Assembly (NCBI GenBank): GCA_037179515.1 | Contig: JAXCGZ010019121.1 | Coordinates: 33,146 to 97,145 of the forward strand | DNA length: 64,000 nt | Reading direction: 5' to 3' | Origin: Halocaridina rubra | Taxonomy: Eukaryota; Arthropoda; Malacostraca; Decapoda; Atyidae | Part shown: in pieces, positions 28,944-40,160 of the stretch | How the letters are laid out: each line of letters opens with the position of its first letter | Numbering within the stretch: the stretch's first letter is position 1 | Notes under the pieces: generated by a model | What the model was told of the DNA's origin: nothing | Seen by the model: only the letters and a program-made list of their open reading frames with translations | The model's database searches: none | Translations under genes and position numbers: made by a program

Positions 28944-30841
28944 CAGTGTGACACTGTTTGCTGTAGCCATAGATGACATTACCAAATAAATTCTATATGA
29001 GGTTGAGTGTAGCCTATAAGTTGATGATTTTGCCATCACATGCAAGTCAAATCGAATCTCCTGTGAGAGGCACCTTCAGACTGCAGTTAATAATATTACC
29101 AAGTGGACAGTGAAAAGAGGCATGCAATTTTCCATACAGAAGAGTATTATGGTGAACTTTAACAGATAGCAGTGTCCAGAAAACCCCCACATAACTTTGT
29201 ATGGCACCCCAGTACTAGGGCCTCAGAGGCAAGGTACCTTGGACTTTACTTTGATAAAGGGCTGACATGGAATGTTCATATCAGGCACCTGCAAGAGAGT
29301 TGTCTCTTGGCGGTGAATTTGATTAAGCTCTTATCCCATCTTTATTGGGGCGCAGACATGAAATCATTGGAAGTCATGTCCGATGCATAAGTCTAGTCCA
29401 GGGTTCAGTATGGTAGCCAAGTGTATGGCTTAGTGAAACCCACAGTATTAAATAGATTAGATCCTATTATTAACCAGTGTTGGAGGGCAAGTTTGGGTGC
29501 CTTTCGGTCGAGCTCGATAACCAGTGTCTATGTTGAATCTGGCCATTTACCCCTTTCATATATTATAAACCATGACGTTTTGAAACAGCTTTTTAAGGTA
29601 CAATCCTCAGTAGACTCCGCAACATATCATAGTGTTACCAGGAGTGTCCCTAGATGCGCCTGCTCAGTTGCCTCCTTTTGTGGGGAAGAGAGCACAGATC
29701 CTGCAGAACGAATGTCTTATCCTAGATGTACCAATAAAACATGATGCTCCCCCAGATATTCTCCAATGGCAATGACCCATAATACCTGTATGCCCTATGA
29801 ATGTTCTCAAACACTCCTTACCTGGGGAGGAAGTTCGTTCAAGCTTCTTACACATGCTGAGGAATGCCACGCACAGACTGTCCCCATATACACAGACGGG
29901 TCTAAGACTGAAGCATTGGTGGGATATGCAGCAATTTTCCCACATAATACCATTCGAGGGAAACTACACCATTATGCATCCATCTTTACAAGCTGAACTG
30001 TGGTGGCAGTCATGCTTGCAGTCAAGGAAATTTTTGCTTACCAAGACACTCAGAACATCAAGTATTCAATTTAAGTTAACTCCCAAGGTGTGTTGAAGAT
30101 CATATATACATCGTATCCCATTGTGACAGGAATCCACAAGTGGTTGTACAGATAATCTGTAAGGAAAAACTGCGTCGACTTTTGCTGGGCTTTTTCTCAA
30201 GTAGGGATTGCCGGAAATGAAAAAGCCGATATAGAGGTGAAAAGTTGTTCGAGGTCTCTCACCACTGAGGAGGGCTTGGAACCGATGTCTTTTATGGATA
30301 TGTGCTACCCTAGTCGGGAGGCAATATTTAACAGATGGCAAGAAAGTTGGGACTCCCCCGAAAATAATAACAATAAACTCAGAGAAATTAAAAAGACAGT
30401 TCGTAAGTAGGAGACCTCCTATCATCGAAAAAGAAAAGTTAAAACAGCACTCGCAAGAGTACGCACTGGGCACACTAACCTTACCCATGCATATCTGATG
30501 GCTGGAGAATGTAATGGACTAGTATATGAGATGCAGTGCTCTACTAACAGTTAAACATGTCTTGGTAAACTGTAGAAAATAAAGTAATACCAGACATGAG
30601 TGCTTTGGTGCAAAAAACTTAAATCTATTTCTGATGCTTGCAGAATTAGATGTATTTTCTTTTAATAAGATTATTGACTTTTTAGGTAAATGGGACCTTT
30701 TATCCAAAATATAGGTGACTAACTAAAGCCAAACCCCATTTGGCCCTTTCTTTGCTTCCCTCTCCAACTTATTTTCCTTTCCTGGGGAAGAATGCTCTCA
30801 GGGTGATGATCCCCGTCTTCTCTTTATTTCAATTCAATTCC
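28944..30841 (+). mobile_element. I-like RNase H LINE, 5'-truncated, 13-bp target duplication
   Basis: Flanked by AAGGAGAGATAAA at 28931-28943 and 30842-30854, with the host CR1-F sequence reading on across the gap. It contains only the end of RT, RNase H and a Cys/His tail, then a 3' UTR ending CAATTCAATTCC. Different family from R-LINE-1/2. Confidence 0.88.
28990..30712 (+). pseudogene. I-like LINE: RT end, RNase H and Cys/His tail, badly decayed
   Basis: RT remnant: VDDFAITCKSN near 29022, then the thumb with HLQTAVNNITKWTVKRGM. Post-RT: KSLEVMSDA and NPQY/VLNRLDPIINQCWR (29421 on). RNase H: VPIYTDGSKTEALVGYAAIF (29883) with first catalytic Asp, then GIAGNEKAD near 30208 (His/Asp loop) in another frame. 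Tail: LTVKHVLVNCRK at 30545, the H-x-L-x-x-C motif of I/Jockey-type LINEs. At least ten stops and frameshifts, so this is old relative to CR1-C and CR1-D. Confidence 0.8.
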
Positions 30842-30886
30842 AAGGAGAGATAAAGAAGAAAATGATAGAAGATCAGGGGATGGAGC

Positions 30887-33612
30887 CTCATTAAGATTGT
30901 TATACGCAAATGCTGATGGATTAGCTGGCAAGGAAGTAAAATTAAAAGATAGGATTCACAACAGTAAAGCACATATAGTAGCAGTTACAGAGACTAGGTT
31001 GAGTGAGGACATAAACAGTGTCACAGATTTTCCTAAGGGCTTCAAAATATTAAGGGTTGAAAGATCTAAGAGGACTGATGGAGGATAGCACTGCTCATAA
31101 GTGAAAGGATTCAAGTTGAAGAAATAAACTTTGCTATAGAAAGTGAGCTCAAGGAATTCCTTGTTGCTCACATATATACTGGGTCAGAGAGCATTATAAT
31201 AAATGTATATAACCCATCATGGAACCAACATAGGCTAGAAGTTTATGAAGAAAGTCATATAGGCACTATTGAAGATATAAAATCAGTTGCTAACATTGCA
31301 TGGGAGAGAAAATGTAGGATTTTGCTTATGGGAGATTTTAATCATAAAGAGATAGGTTGGATAAGTTTTGACCCACACAGTGGTGAGGATTCATTCGGTA
31401 CAAGATTCCTAGATTGTGTACAAGGACATTTCCTGCACCAACATGTACTGGAACCAATGAAGGCCAGGTGTGAGGATGAGTCATCGCTACTTGATCTAGA
31501 ATTCACAGATAATGTGTTAAATATTGAAAAAAATGAGTGTGAGCCACCAATTGGAAAGAGTCACGACTGTGTGTTGTTGATAGAGTATATAATTGAAGAT
31601 GTTCTACCTGAGAGTAGAGGCCCTGAGAACACGAAGAGGAATTATCAAAAAGGAGATTACATCAAAATGAATGAGTTATTTACAGTTATTGACCTGAGGA
31701 CCCCATTTAGCAACAAATGTGTACAAGAAATGTACAACATCTTTTGTGAGAAGTAAGGGAAGATAGTACATTGCTGCATAACTGTCACCCAAAGTAGGTG
31801 TGATTCATACCAGAGAAATATGGTTCAATAACGAGTGTAAAAGAGAAAAGAAGTGGAGAGACAAATGCTGGAAAAGGTATAGGAGGAGAAAATACATAAA
31901 TGCCTGGCAGACCTATACAAGAGCAGGAAATGATTAAATAAGTAAAAGAGGTGGGGCAGAGAGAGACTATGAGAGGGACATCACCAGGAAGGCTAAAGAA
32001 AATCCCAAACTTTTCCAGAGCTTTATCAGAGGAAAACTGAAGGTAAAAGAACAGGTTTAAAAGCTAAATAGAACAAATGGAAGCATCACTGAGTCGGATG
32101 AAGAGATCTGCAAAGAATTGAACAAGGGGTTTCAGTACATATTTACAGTAGATAATATCCCACTCTTTAAGATTACAGAGATAAAATCTCATGGGCCAGT
32201 ATTAAAGATCATCATCCTTTCAGCCACAGCAAAGCACTGATGGAGTTAGATGTTTATAAAGCTACAGGTCCTGATGATATATTCCCTTATTTACTTAAAA
32301 AATGCGCTAATTCAATATCAGCGGCACTATGAATCATTATTTAAAAAATTGCTGGAGTCAGGGGAGATTCCAAGATGATGGAAACAACCGAACATGATAC
32401 CTATCTTCGAAAAGGGAAGGAGGGATATGGCTCTAAACTATAGACCTGTTTCCTTGACCAGCATAGTTTGCAAAGTTATAGATAATCCTTCAACTTTTTG
32501 TCAGTAAGACAACATGGCTTCTGAGAAGGTAGATCAACAGTAACAAACTTATTAGAATTTTATGATGAGGTAAGCCAAATCTTATGGGAGAGAGGGCTGG
32601 GCATATTGCATATTCCTAGACTTCCAGAAGCATTTGACACTGTCCCTCATGGGATACTTATTAAGAAGCTGCAAGCAACGGCTAGAATAAGTGGAAATGT
32701 CTTGAAATGGATAAAAAACATACTTAGAAGGAAGGGAACAGAGAATTAGAATAAGACACTCAGAATCTGAATGAAGAAGAGTTAGTAGTGGAGTTCCACA
32801 GGGTCCAGTTTTAGGGTCACTTTTGCTCCTTGTAAATGTAAATGACCTACCAGAGTCTGTAAATTCATTCATGGATATGTTTGTATATGATGCAAAGATT
32901 GTGAAGAAAGTAAGAAATGAGAACAATGGTAGAGAACTTCAGGAAGATCTAATTAGTCTGCATGAGTGGTCAGAAAAGTGGCTATTGAAATTCAATACTT
33001 CAAAATGTAAGGCAATGAGAATGGGTACGAGTTCAAGAAGGCCCATGCTTGATTACTTGGTGGCAGGAGTACAACTTCAAGAGACAGAGAATAAGAGAGA
33101 TCTAGGAGTAAACATACTGGCCGATATGTCTCCAGAAATGCATATAAATGGCATAGTAAGGGCGCAGGGCAGTCAGTGGACGCGCTGGCTTCGCTTCCGA
33201 GGCGAAGACGGTCCCCGTCCGCCGAGGGCGCTGGCAGGCGCGTGGGTGGCTCCAGGGGGGGGGGCGCCGGCGACGACCCATGGGCAAGCGCAAATGTTCA
33301 GAAATATTTATGTAACCTATTTGAGGCCAAAGATTGAATAGTCAGCCTCTTTTTGGAATCCGCACTTGAAAAAGCACGTAGCTAAGCTGGAAAAAGTTCA
33401 AAGGTATGCCACGAAACTGGTGCCAGAAATACGCAATCTCAGTTATGATGAGAGGATGAGGGAATTAGATATATCATTATTCGATTCTAGAATACTGAGG
33501 AGGGATATGGTGACAATGTTTAAATTCCTTCATGGTTATGATAGAGTGGATAGGGATGGATATTTTGATATGGTTGGCTCTAGAACTAGAGGTCATAGTT
33601 TGAAGCTTCGTA
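30887..33612 (+). pseudogene. CR1-F ORF2, heavily decayed
   Basis: Recognisable segments: YANADGLAGKEVKLKDRIHN, VAVTETRLSEDINSV (endonuclease), LMGDFNHKEIGW with DW changed to GW, KSHDCVLL in place of SDHCVLL (the catalytic Asp-His pair transposed), and RT pieces around 32630-32900 in which FADD has become FVYDAKIV. Many stops and frameshifts. A 127-bp GC-rich block replaces about 50 bp near 33165-33291. Older than copies C and D by lesion load. Confidence 0.87.
33165..33291. other. GC-rich block of unknown origin inside CR1-F
   Basis: Between GGCATAGTAAGGGC and CAAATGTTCAGAAATATT, where other CR1 copies have ~53 bp of AT-rich coding sequence, lies a GC-rich insert including CTTCGCTTCCGAGGCGAAG (a small hairpin) and a run of nine Gs. 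It is unlike anything else in the window. No coding identity recognised on either strand. Confidence 0.7.
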
Positions 33613-33614
33613 AC

Positions 33615-33657
33615 TTTCCCACAACCGTCCTCAAGAGGGGTGGACGGTTGTGGGAAA
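33615..33657 (+). promoter_or_regulatory. Perfect 16-bp hairpin at the R-LINE-1 5' end
   Basis: TTTCCCACAACCGTCC (33615-33630) and its exact reverse complement at 33642-33657 enclose an 11-nt loop. It begins two bases from the element boundary and ends 13 bp before the likely ORF1 ATG at 33671. Role unknown; the position fits a 5' UTR structure. Confidence 0.7.
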
Positions 33658-33670
33658 GAAGAGGCCAAGG

Positions 33671-35056
33671 ATGGCCTCTGGCAGTAGTCTTGAGAGTGCT
33701 GCTGCCCCAGTTTTCCCCCCCAGCCCCAAAGACTGATAGAGAGCCCATATCAAAGTTCAAAGTTCAGACTCCTTCCACCAAAGAGGCATATGACCTAATC
33801 AGAGAGTTGGAAGACCAACTCACCGAGTTCGGCTGCAAAATTAAGTCTAATGTACAGGGTGAATTTATCATCCACCCATCCTCAGCAGAAGCCGCAGAGA
33901 TGATCCGCAGCCTCAACTCACCTCACTTAACAGAGATGAACCCTGCCCAAAAAATAAGAAAATACATCCTCATTGGCTTCCCTGTTGCTTGGTCAGTTGA
34001 CCTGTTAACCAAGCAAATGTATATTACGGCTGCCTCACATTGCTCCTCCAAAATAGAGGGCCAAACCGTCCCCTCAAAACAAGTTCTGGTCCACATTTGT
34101 GGTCCACCCCCTTCGCAAGTAAACCTCGGCATCTGCAGCAATTCAACATAAGAGACTACACTCCTGAACCACTGAGATGTTTCCGGTGTCAAAGATTTGG
34201 GCACCACAGAAATACTTGCCATCTCCCAGAGAGATGTGCAATCTGCAGTGGGAGACATTCCACCGACTGCTGCTTCAACAAATTCAAGGCCAATGAAGCA
34301 ACAGTTGCCATGGGAAACCATCACGCATGGAACAACCGCTGCCCAGAAAGGCTGAGGAGGATTCCTCAAATAGGCCCTCCCTCTGTCCCTGTCACCAATC
34401 ACACTACCCCCAACTTCATCCCAGCTCCTCCCCCCACCTCCAATCCTTGGCAAATGCCCCTTCCAGCCCCACTCATACCTAACCTCCCCACCCAAAACCC
34501 ACCACACAACACCAACCCAGCTCCTAACACACAGATCACACCTGCTACAATTTCCACCCCTACACCAACTCCATCCACCCCGTCACGCAACACTCACACT
34601 CCTACCATCCCCCCAAACAACACTCACAACCCTACCATCCCCACACGCAACACTCACACCAACACCTCCACCCCATGCAACACTCAAACACACAATACAG
34701 TCACACGCAACACTCAGACCACACACATACCCGCTCACCACACCAGGTCCCAGGACCCTAGACTTAGATCCCATACCCCCACACCTAAACAGCCTATCCA
34801 GACACCTTTCCCTGCCTCCTCTTCCCAACAGCAAACCCTCTTCACAGTAAACGAGCTCACCAACCTTCTTATTCAAACCATACAGGCAGCCGTCCGACTC
34901 CTCGATACCAGAGCCACTACTCAAGATGCCTACAATCAAGTTGTCGAAGCAGCCCACTCCATTGTCACCCATGCCCTCATCTCCAGAACCCACCACCAGC
35001 CTCAACAACCCACCACTCCTACCACCTCCACCTCCTTAAATCATCAAGATGTCTAA
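33671..35056 (+). pseudogene. R-LINE-1 ORF1, gag-like with zinc knuckles
   Basis: Nucleic-acid-binding ORF1 of the I/Jockey type. The ATG at 33671 (AAGGATGG) is the likely start. A C-run at 33713-33722 shifts the frame, and another shift lies near 34060-34110. Domains: a Glu/Lys segment with EAYDLIRELEDQLTEFG; an RRM-like stretch; zinc knuckles CFRCQRFGHHRNTC and CAICSGRHSTDCC at 34170-34275; then ~150 residues rich in Thr, Pro, Asn and His (NTHTPTIPPNNTHNPTIP), ending GAT-GTC-TAA at 35054-35056. The segment 34040-35056 is open. The last eight bases overlap the ORF2 start. Confidence 0.87.
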
Positions 35057-37191
35057 TCTCGGGATCCTACACTGGAACGCCCAGGGTCTCAGACACAAGG
35101 TACAACATCTGGAAGGCATTGCCAAGACTGACAACATAGATGTCATCATGGTTCAAGAAACCCTGTGCACAGAGCAAAACACTCCAAAAATCTCAGGATA
35201 CAAAGGATTCTACCAGCACTGGTGTCCAGGGGAGAACAGAGGCAGCGCCACCTTCATCAGGAAAAACCTGTTAGCCAAGGAAATAACCCGACCGGTCCAC
35301 TGCGGCGAAGATGTCCACGTCCTAGCTGTTAACATCCAACTTCAGAGCAGCTGCATAGATTTGTACAACATTTACAGACCACAGGATGGTGGCTTAGACC
35401 TGACTACCCTCTTCGGGCTAGCCAGTCATCGTGACTTGGTAATAGGAGGCGACTTCAACGCTCACCATCCAAGATTCAGGTATGAGCGCCCATGTGCTGC
35501 AGGCAGACACATCATGAGCGTGCTGGACGACCAAGAAGACGTCTCCCTTCTCAACAATCATGAGCCAACACATGACAGAGGTGGAATACTGAACCTCACC
35601 TTTGTCTCCAACTTCCTAAAGCAAGACGCCACATGGAGAGTTCATCCCCTGGTCACAAGCGACCACTACGGGATCCATCTCACGCTGCCAATTCCTGAAA
35701 TCTTCCAATCCCTGCTCCTCCCCCTCGATGGAATTTCAAGAAGGCAGACTGGGGCCGATTCCAGGAGCACCTCAGCAATTGATTTTCAGCCTACACACTA
35801 TCCGAAGACATCGACCAAGCAGAGGCTGAGCTAGTCAATGCCCTGCAAGCTGCAGCAAACTACTCCATCCCTCTATGCAAACCACAACACACCACTCATC
35901 GGGACAGATGGTACTACTCTGACAGAGTTAAAGAACTCAATCACCGGCTCAACGTCATCCAGAAAGTGCACAGGAAACGTCGCATTGAAGACTCCTACTG
36001 CACTCTCCAGACAGTCAAAAAACATGTCCATGAAGAGACACGCAACATCAAAAGGAAATAATGGCTAGAGTGGTGTTCCACCCTAGATGCTCACACCTCT
36101 GTGGGCCAGATGTGGAGGAGCATTAACTCCTTTGCTAAAGGAAAACCTCCTAAAATCACCCTCCACAGGGGTCCTAGCAGGGCAGCAGAAGAACTCTCCG
36201 TCAAATTCGCGGATAGAGCAAGCTCCAACCAGCTCCCCATCACCACCAGAACAACTTTTCAGGACCTCACCACTGCAAGATGGGAAGAAATAGAAGAGGC
36301 CATCAACACTGAAGACGAAACAGATGCCGCATTCTCTCTGACTGAGCTACTAAGAGTAAGCAAAAGCTCTAAGAACACAGCCCCAGGTGCTGATAGAATC
36401 ACATACACAATGATTTAAAATATGGGGCCCCAAGGGGAGCTTGCTCTACTCTCTCTGATCAATTCGACATACACACGAAGAATCAGACCAGCCTCATGGA
36501 ACAGAGCAGACATTCAGCCCATCCCAAAACCACAGGACCCTGACATCCCTTGCCCCATCTCCCTCCTAAGTTGCCTGAGCAAGACGGCAGAAAAGATGGT
36601 ACTTAACAGAGTCCGCTGGAAATGCCCACCCTTCCCAGAAAACATGTTTGCCTACCAGCCTGGCTTAGGCACCTCAGAATGCATAGCCTCCATGCTATCA
36701 TTTATCAACAACTGCCGTGGATACATAGTTTTTCTAGACCTAGAGAAGGCCTTTGAACTAGCCAATGTGCTGGCAATACTCTCAGCTCACGTTTCAAAGC
36801 AGATCAAAGGTAACCTTCTCTCATGGATCAAGCAGAGTCTACAAAACCGTAGTGCATGAGTCAAAGTAGATGGGCACTACTCCACCTACAAAAACCACAA
36901 AAATGGGACCCCCCAAGGTGGAATCCTTAGCCCCTTCCTCTTTAATTGTCTCATGGAAAAACTCATGGACATCGCACTACCACATGGAGCCAAACTCTTC
37001 AACTATGCGGATGACTTTGCCCTTGTCACAATAGGAGACAGAAGCTCTAACAAGTCACAGTGCTGCCTCACCAAGATTCACCAAGCCTCCATCTCCCTTG
37101 GAGTTAAAATCAATGCCCGCAAAACCAAGGCCCTTCCCATCCACCAGTGGAGACCAGACACTAATCTGGTCATAGGTAATGAACCTGTGAA
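35049..37191 (+). pseudogene. R-LINE-1 ORF2: endonuclease and RT, broken
   Basis: Starts ATG at 35049, overlapping the ORF1 stop as ATGTCTAA. Endonuclease: MSNLGILHWNAQGLRHK, VIMVQETLC (catalytic Glu), VIGGDFNAHHPRF, LVTSDHYGIHL, open to 35834. Frameshifted RT follows: SKSSKNTAPGADRITY (36360), AYQPGLGTSECIASMLSFIN, FLDLEKAFELA (catalytic Asp), TPQGGILSPFLFNCLMEKL, FNYADDFALV (36953-37030). The frame is lost at 37191, where the gypsy element begins. Stops at 36418 and 36857. Confidence 0.9.
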
Positions 37192-37204
37192 CCCCCAACA
37201 AGAT

Positions 37205-37222
37205 TGGCGCCCGAACAGGGAC
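37205..37222 (+). promoter_or_regulatory. Primer-binding site, tRNA-Lys type, copy 1
   Basis: TGGCGCCCGAACAGGGAC, four bases after the LTR end. This 18-mer is the complement of the 3' end of tRNA-Lys(UUU), the same PBS used by several retroviruses. Copy 2 has the same site at 54104 with one difference in the last base. Confidence 0.9.
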
Positions 37223-37393
37223 GCGAACAGACAGACTGATTTTGATAAATTTATTTTTATTTTGCTTTTTAACATTGCACAGGAAACCCGATTACCATTG
37301 GCTCGATTATTGAAATGAATGAATCTTAGGCTGCACACGAAAGTTTTATCGCTTGAGACGTTGCGGATCAGATTTTTTTTTTATTTTCAATAT

Positions 37394-38721
37394 TAATTAT
37401 GGTAACTAATATTTTCTCGTTTCCCATGTGGCAAACAATATTTCAGGAAATCTACATGAGATTATGTGGTAACAGACTTAAGAAATTTTGCATGACGAGA
37501 AGACGTGTTATTTAAAATTTCATTTATTTGCATGATAAGATTGAGGTTTAAAGCATTCGTGTTTTATATATCAGTGAAAGGGTGATACTTGTAAAGAATT
37601 GTTTATATTTCCTTGGGATTTAGGAACTGGGAGAAAGCATATTAAGTATTTTTGCTTATAATTGTGTTTTATATTCAAGCATTGACTGCTCATAGATTGG
37701 GAAGAAAAACTTTGGTGTCATTTATCGAGCCTAGGCTAAGCCTTTCATGTGTCTGATTTGTCACTTGAAAATAATTTTCTCATTACCTGTAGACGTGTGT
37801 AATCTGGCTGCCTAGTAAGCCGTTCGCCTATCTTTGGTGTATTTTGCATAGGATCTGTGTCCTTTTGGCAACACTCCAGAATTTTACTTACGACATTTTA
37901 TTTGTAGGTACTGCCATATACGGGCTCATACGCAGGCACGACTGCTATACTGTACTTGTTTGTACTCTCAAGCACTGGGTGCTAGTCGGTAGAATTCGTT
38001 GTTGCTTATTCCTGAAAGGAATAAGCAACAACGAATTCTACTGACCAGCACCCAGTGCCTGAGAGTACAAACAAGTACGGTATAGCGGTCGTGCCTGCGT
38101 ATGAGCGTGTATATGGCAGTACCCACAAATAAAATGTCGTAAGTAATACAAACAAGTACAGTATAGCGGTCGTGCCTGCGTATGAGCGTGTATATGGCAG
38201 TACCCACAAATTAAATGTTGTAAGTAAAATTCTGGAGTGTTGCCAAAAGGACACAGATCCTATGCAAAATACACCAAAGATAGGCTAACGGCTTACTAGG
38301 CAGCCAGATTACACATGTCTACTGGTAATGAGAAAATTTATTTTCAAGTGACAACTCAGACACATGAAAAGCTTAGCCTAGGCTCGATAAATGACACCAA
38401 AGTTTTTCTTCCCAATCTATGAGCAGTCAATGCTCGAATATAAAACATAATTATAAGCAAAAATACTTAATATGCTTTCTCCCAGTTCCTAAATCCCAAG
38501 GAAATATAAACAATTCTTAACAAGTATCACCCTTTCACTGATATATAAAACTACGAATGCTTTAAACCTCAATCTTATCACGCAAATAAATGAAATTTTA
38601 AATAACACGTCTTCTCGTCATGCAAAATTTCTTAAGTCTGTTACCACATAATCTCATGTAAATTTCCTGAAATATTGTTTGCCACATGGGAAACAAGAAA
38701 ACATTAGTTACCATAATTATA
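37394..38721. repeat. ~1.33-kb inverted repeat in the leader of copy 1
   Basis: Left arm 37394-38013, loop GAA (38014-38016), right arm 38017-38721. The arms are nearly identical in reverse complement, including TGGTAACTAAT with ATTAGTTACCA at the tips and GCTTATTCCT with AGGAATAAGC at the loop. Copy 2 (54290-54995) has only the left-arm sequence and passes directly to the CGCAGGTACTGCC that follows the right arm here, so the inverted duplication is specific to copy 1. Short ORFs here are not genes. Confidence 0.95.
38075..38228. repeat. 80-bp tandem repeat inside the right hairpin arm
   Basis: Unit 38075-38154 repeated at 38155-38228 (GTACGGTATAGCGGTCGTGC, then GTACAGTATAGCGG). The left arm has a single unit, whereas copy 2 has two (about 54791-54871 and 54872-54950). 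Confidence 0.85.
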
Positions 38722-39009
38722 ACCGCAGGTACTGCCACATATTGCTGTTAAGCAGGCACGACTGCCATTCTGTATTACCAGTGTTTTATGCACTGTTTTG
38801 CAACATTTTGCTGCTGTTGCACTTGAATGTATTTTGAGTCACTTTTTTGGTGAGGTTTTGAGATTACTTTTACGTTAAAGTTTGAACTGTGGTGTTGAAT
38901 ATTTTTCTCTCCTTGGTGTTGTGTGGTTCTTTCATTTTTCTACTATTGTAGAGATTTTTTTTTTGTGGTTGTTTTTGGCACTTCGTTATTGACTGTTTAG
39001 GAAACCACC

Positions 39010-40160
39010 ATGGAAACCAGGCAGTCACAGGAAACACACATGGAAACCATCGAAACATTCGATGAGGAGCGTTACCTGGCCATAATGATTGCTAGGGGTG
39101 AGAGATACGGTCTTTCCCCAGGGCAGAAGCTCTTCAAATGGGCTCATGAGAAGATGGTTGAGCGCCGAGATAAGCTGGAGAAGAGAGCAATTGATGAGGC
39201 ACAAGCACAACGTGATCATAAGCTTGCGCTTGCTCGGGTTCGAGCGGGATTTCCAGGCAGCGGTCCTTCAACTGGAAATGGAAACCAGCCTCGTGAGAGG
39301 CCCTCCACAGTACTGAAATACGAAGACGACGGCAGGCAACCGCTTGATACTTACATCCGCTCTTTCGAAAGTCTTGAGGCAGTTAACGAAGGCACAGAGG
39401 CTGAGAAGAGTCGTTGGCTGCTCGCCTCCATGCCGCCCCATCTGCTCGCCCTGGTCAATGAACTCAACCAAATGCAACTAAGGGACTATGAGAAAGTTAA
39501 AAGCACACTCCTGGCCTCACAGAACCTTTCACCAGCTGAGTGTCGTGCTAGGTATATTTCTGCTTTCCCATTGAAGGAGGAGAACTGTAGTACCTTTGGC
39601 AAATGCAAGGCTCACCTCATTAATGATTGGTTACGAGTTGCAAAGTGTCCCCGTGAGAAGTTGTATGCATTTTTTATGTTTGATGCAATTGCCAGTGAAC
39701 TTCCTCCATATGTTGTTGCATATGTAAGGAATCAGCTAAAGGATGAGATCGACTACGAGAAAAGTTTAGCCGCTGTGGACGAGTACCTCCAGCACAACCA
39801 GCCTGGAGTACGTCTCTGTGATGTTATGAGGGCAAGAAGGGCCGATTCCAAGGTTCGTCCTCAGAGTTGTATCTCCCCCGCAGCAAGCATGATTCTCACC
39901 GGAAAGGAGATCATAGGAACGGGAAGCACAAGGGCCCCTCGCAGAACTCACATCGTCCAGCACATCCTCCTTACACTCCTAATCCTTATTACGGCCATGC
40001 ACCCACACTCAAGAAGGATAACTCAGTAACTCAGTAAGACCTAAGCCTCAGCAGTTCAGAGGCAAAGGATTACTCTGCTCCACCTTCCCAGGATTTTCAG
40101 CAAAACTCTAAGAGCCACCATGCTCCCTCACACATCGGCGGCCCACAGAGCCGTCCTGCC
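39010..40160 (+). pseudogene. Gmr1-type gag, copy 1
   Basis: ATG at 39010 in an excellent context (ACCACCATGG, equivalent to the start at 55311 in copy 2). N-terminus Gln/Glu/Thr-rich (METRQSQETHMETIETFDEE), then a helical Arg/Lys/Glu segment, a capsid-like part (QPLDTYIRSFESLEAVNEG, SRWLLASMPPHLLALVNELN, SAFPLKEENCSTFGK) and LAAVDEYLQHNQPGVRLCDV. No CCHC knuckle; a His/Pro-rich tail is seen in copy 2 instead. A 1-bp deletion at ~39885 shifts the frame to a stop at 40027, and an 8-bp duplication TAACTCAG (~40018-40033) adds a second shift. Confidence 0.85.

Larger units (their letters stand above)
30842..33613 (+). mobile_element. CR1-like LINE copy F, part 2 (ORF2 region)
   Basis: Resumes after the I-like LINE and carries ORF2 to GAAGCTTCGTAA (33613). 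The final 3' part is at 47387-47605, beyond R-LINE-1. GTAA occurs at both edges (33610-33613 and 47387-47390). Confidence 0.88.
33614..37191 (+). mobile_element. R-LINE-1, 5' part (RNase H-bearing LINE)
   Basis: Has the 5' end, ORF1 and ORF2 endonuclease and RT; the 3' part is 46516-47386. The whole inserted in CR1-F (GTAA at both edges). It is interrupted by the gypsy element at 37192-46515; roughly 850 bp of LINE (compared with R-LINE-2, 20363-21208) is missing at the interruption. Confidence 0.87.

Noticed and set aside
33366..34151. A 261-codon open frame read as one protein
   Set aside because: It is a chance fusion of the CR1-F C-terminus with the frameshifted N-terminus of R-LINE-1 ORF1 across the insertion junction at 33614.
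33923..35008. Long minus-strand ORFs rich in Gly and Val
   Set aside because: Antisense shadow of the low-complexity Thr/Pro-rich ORF1 of R-LINE-1.
37844..38254. Several 60-80 codon ORFs on both strands with similar proteins (YTRSYAGTTAI-like)
   Set aside because: They come from the inverted repeat and its 80-bp tandem unit in the gypsy leader; no start context or family similarity.
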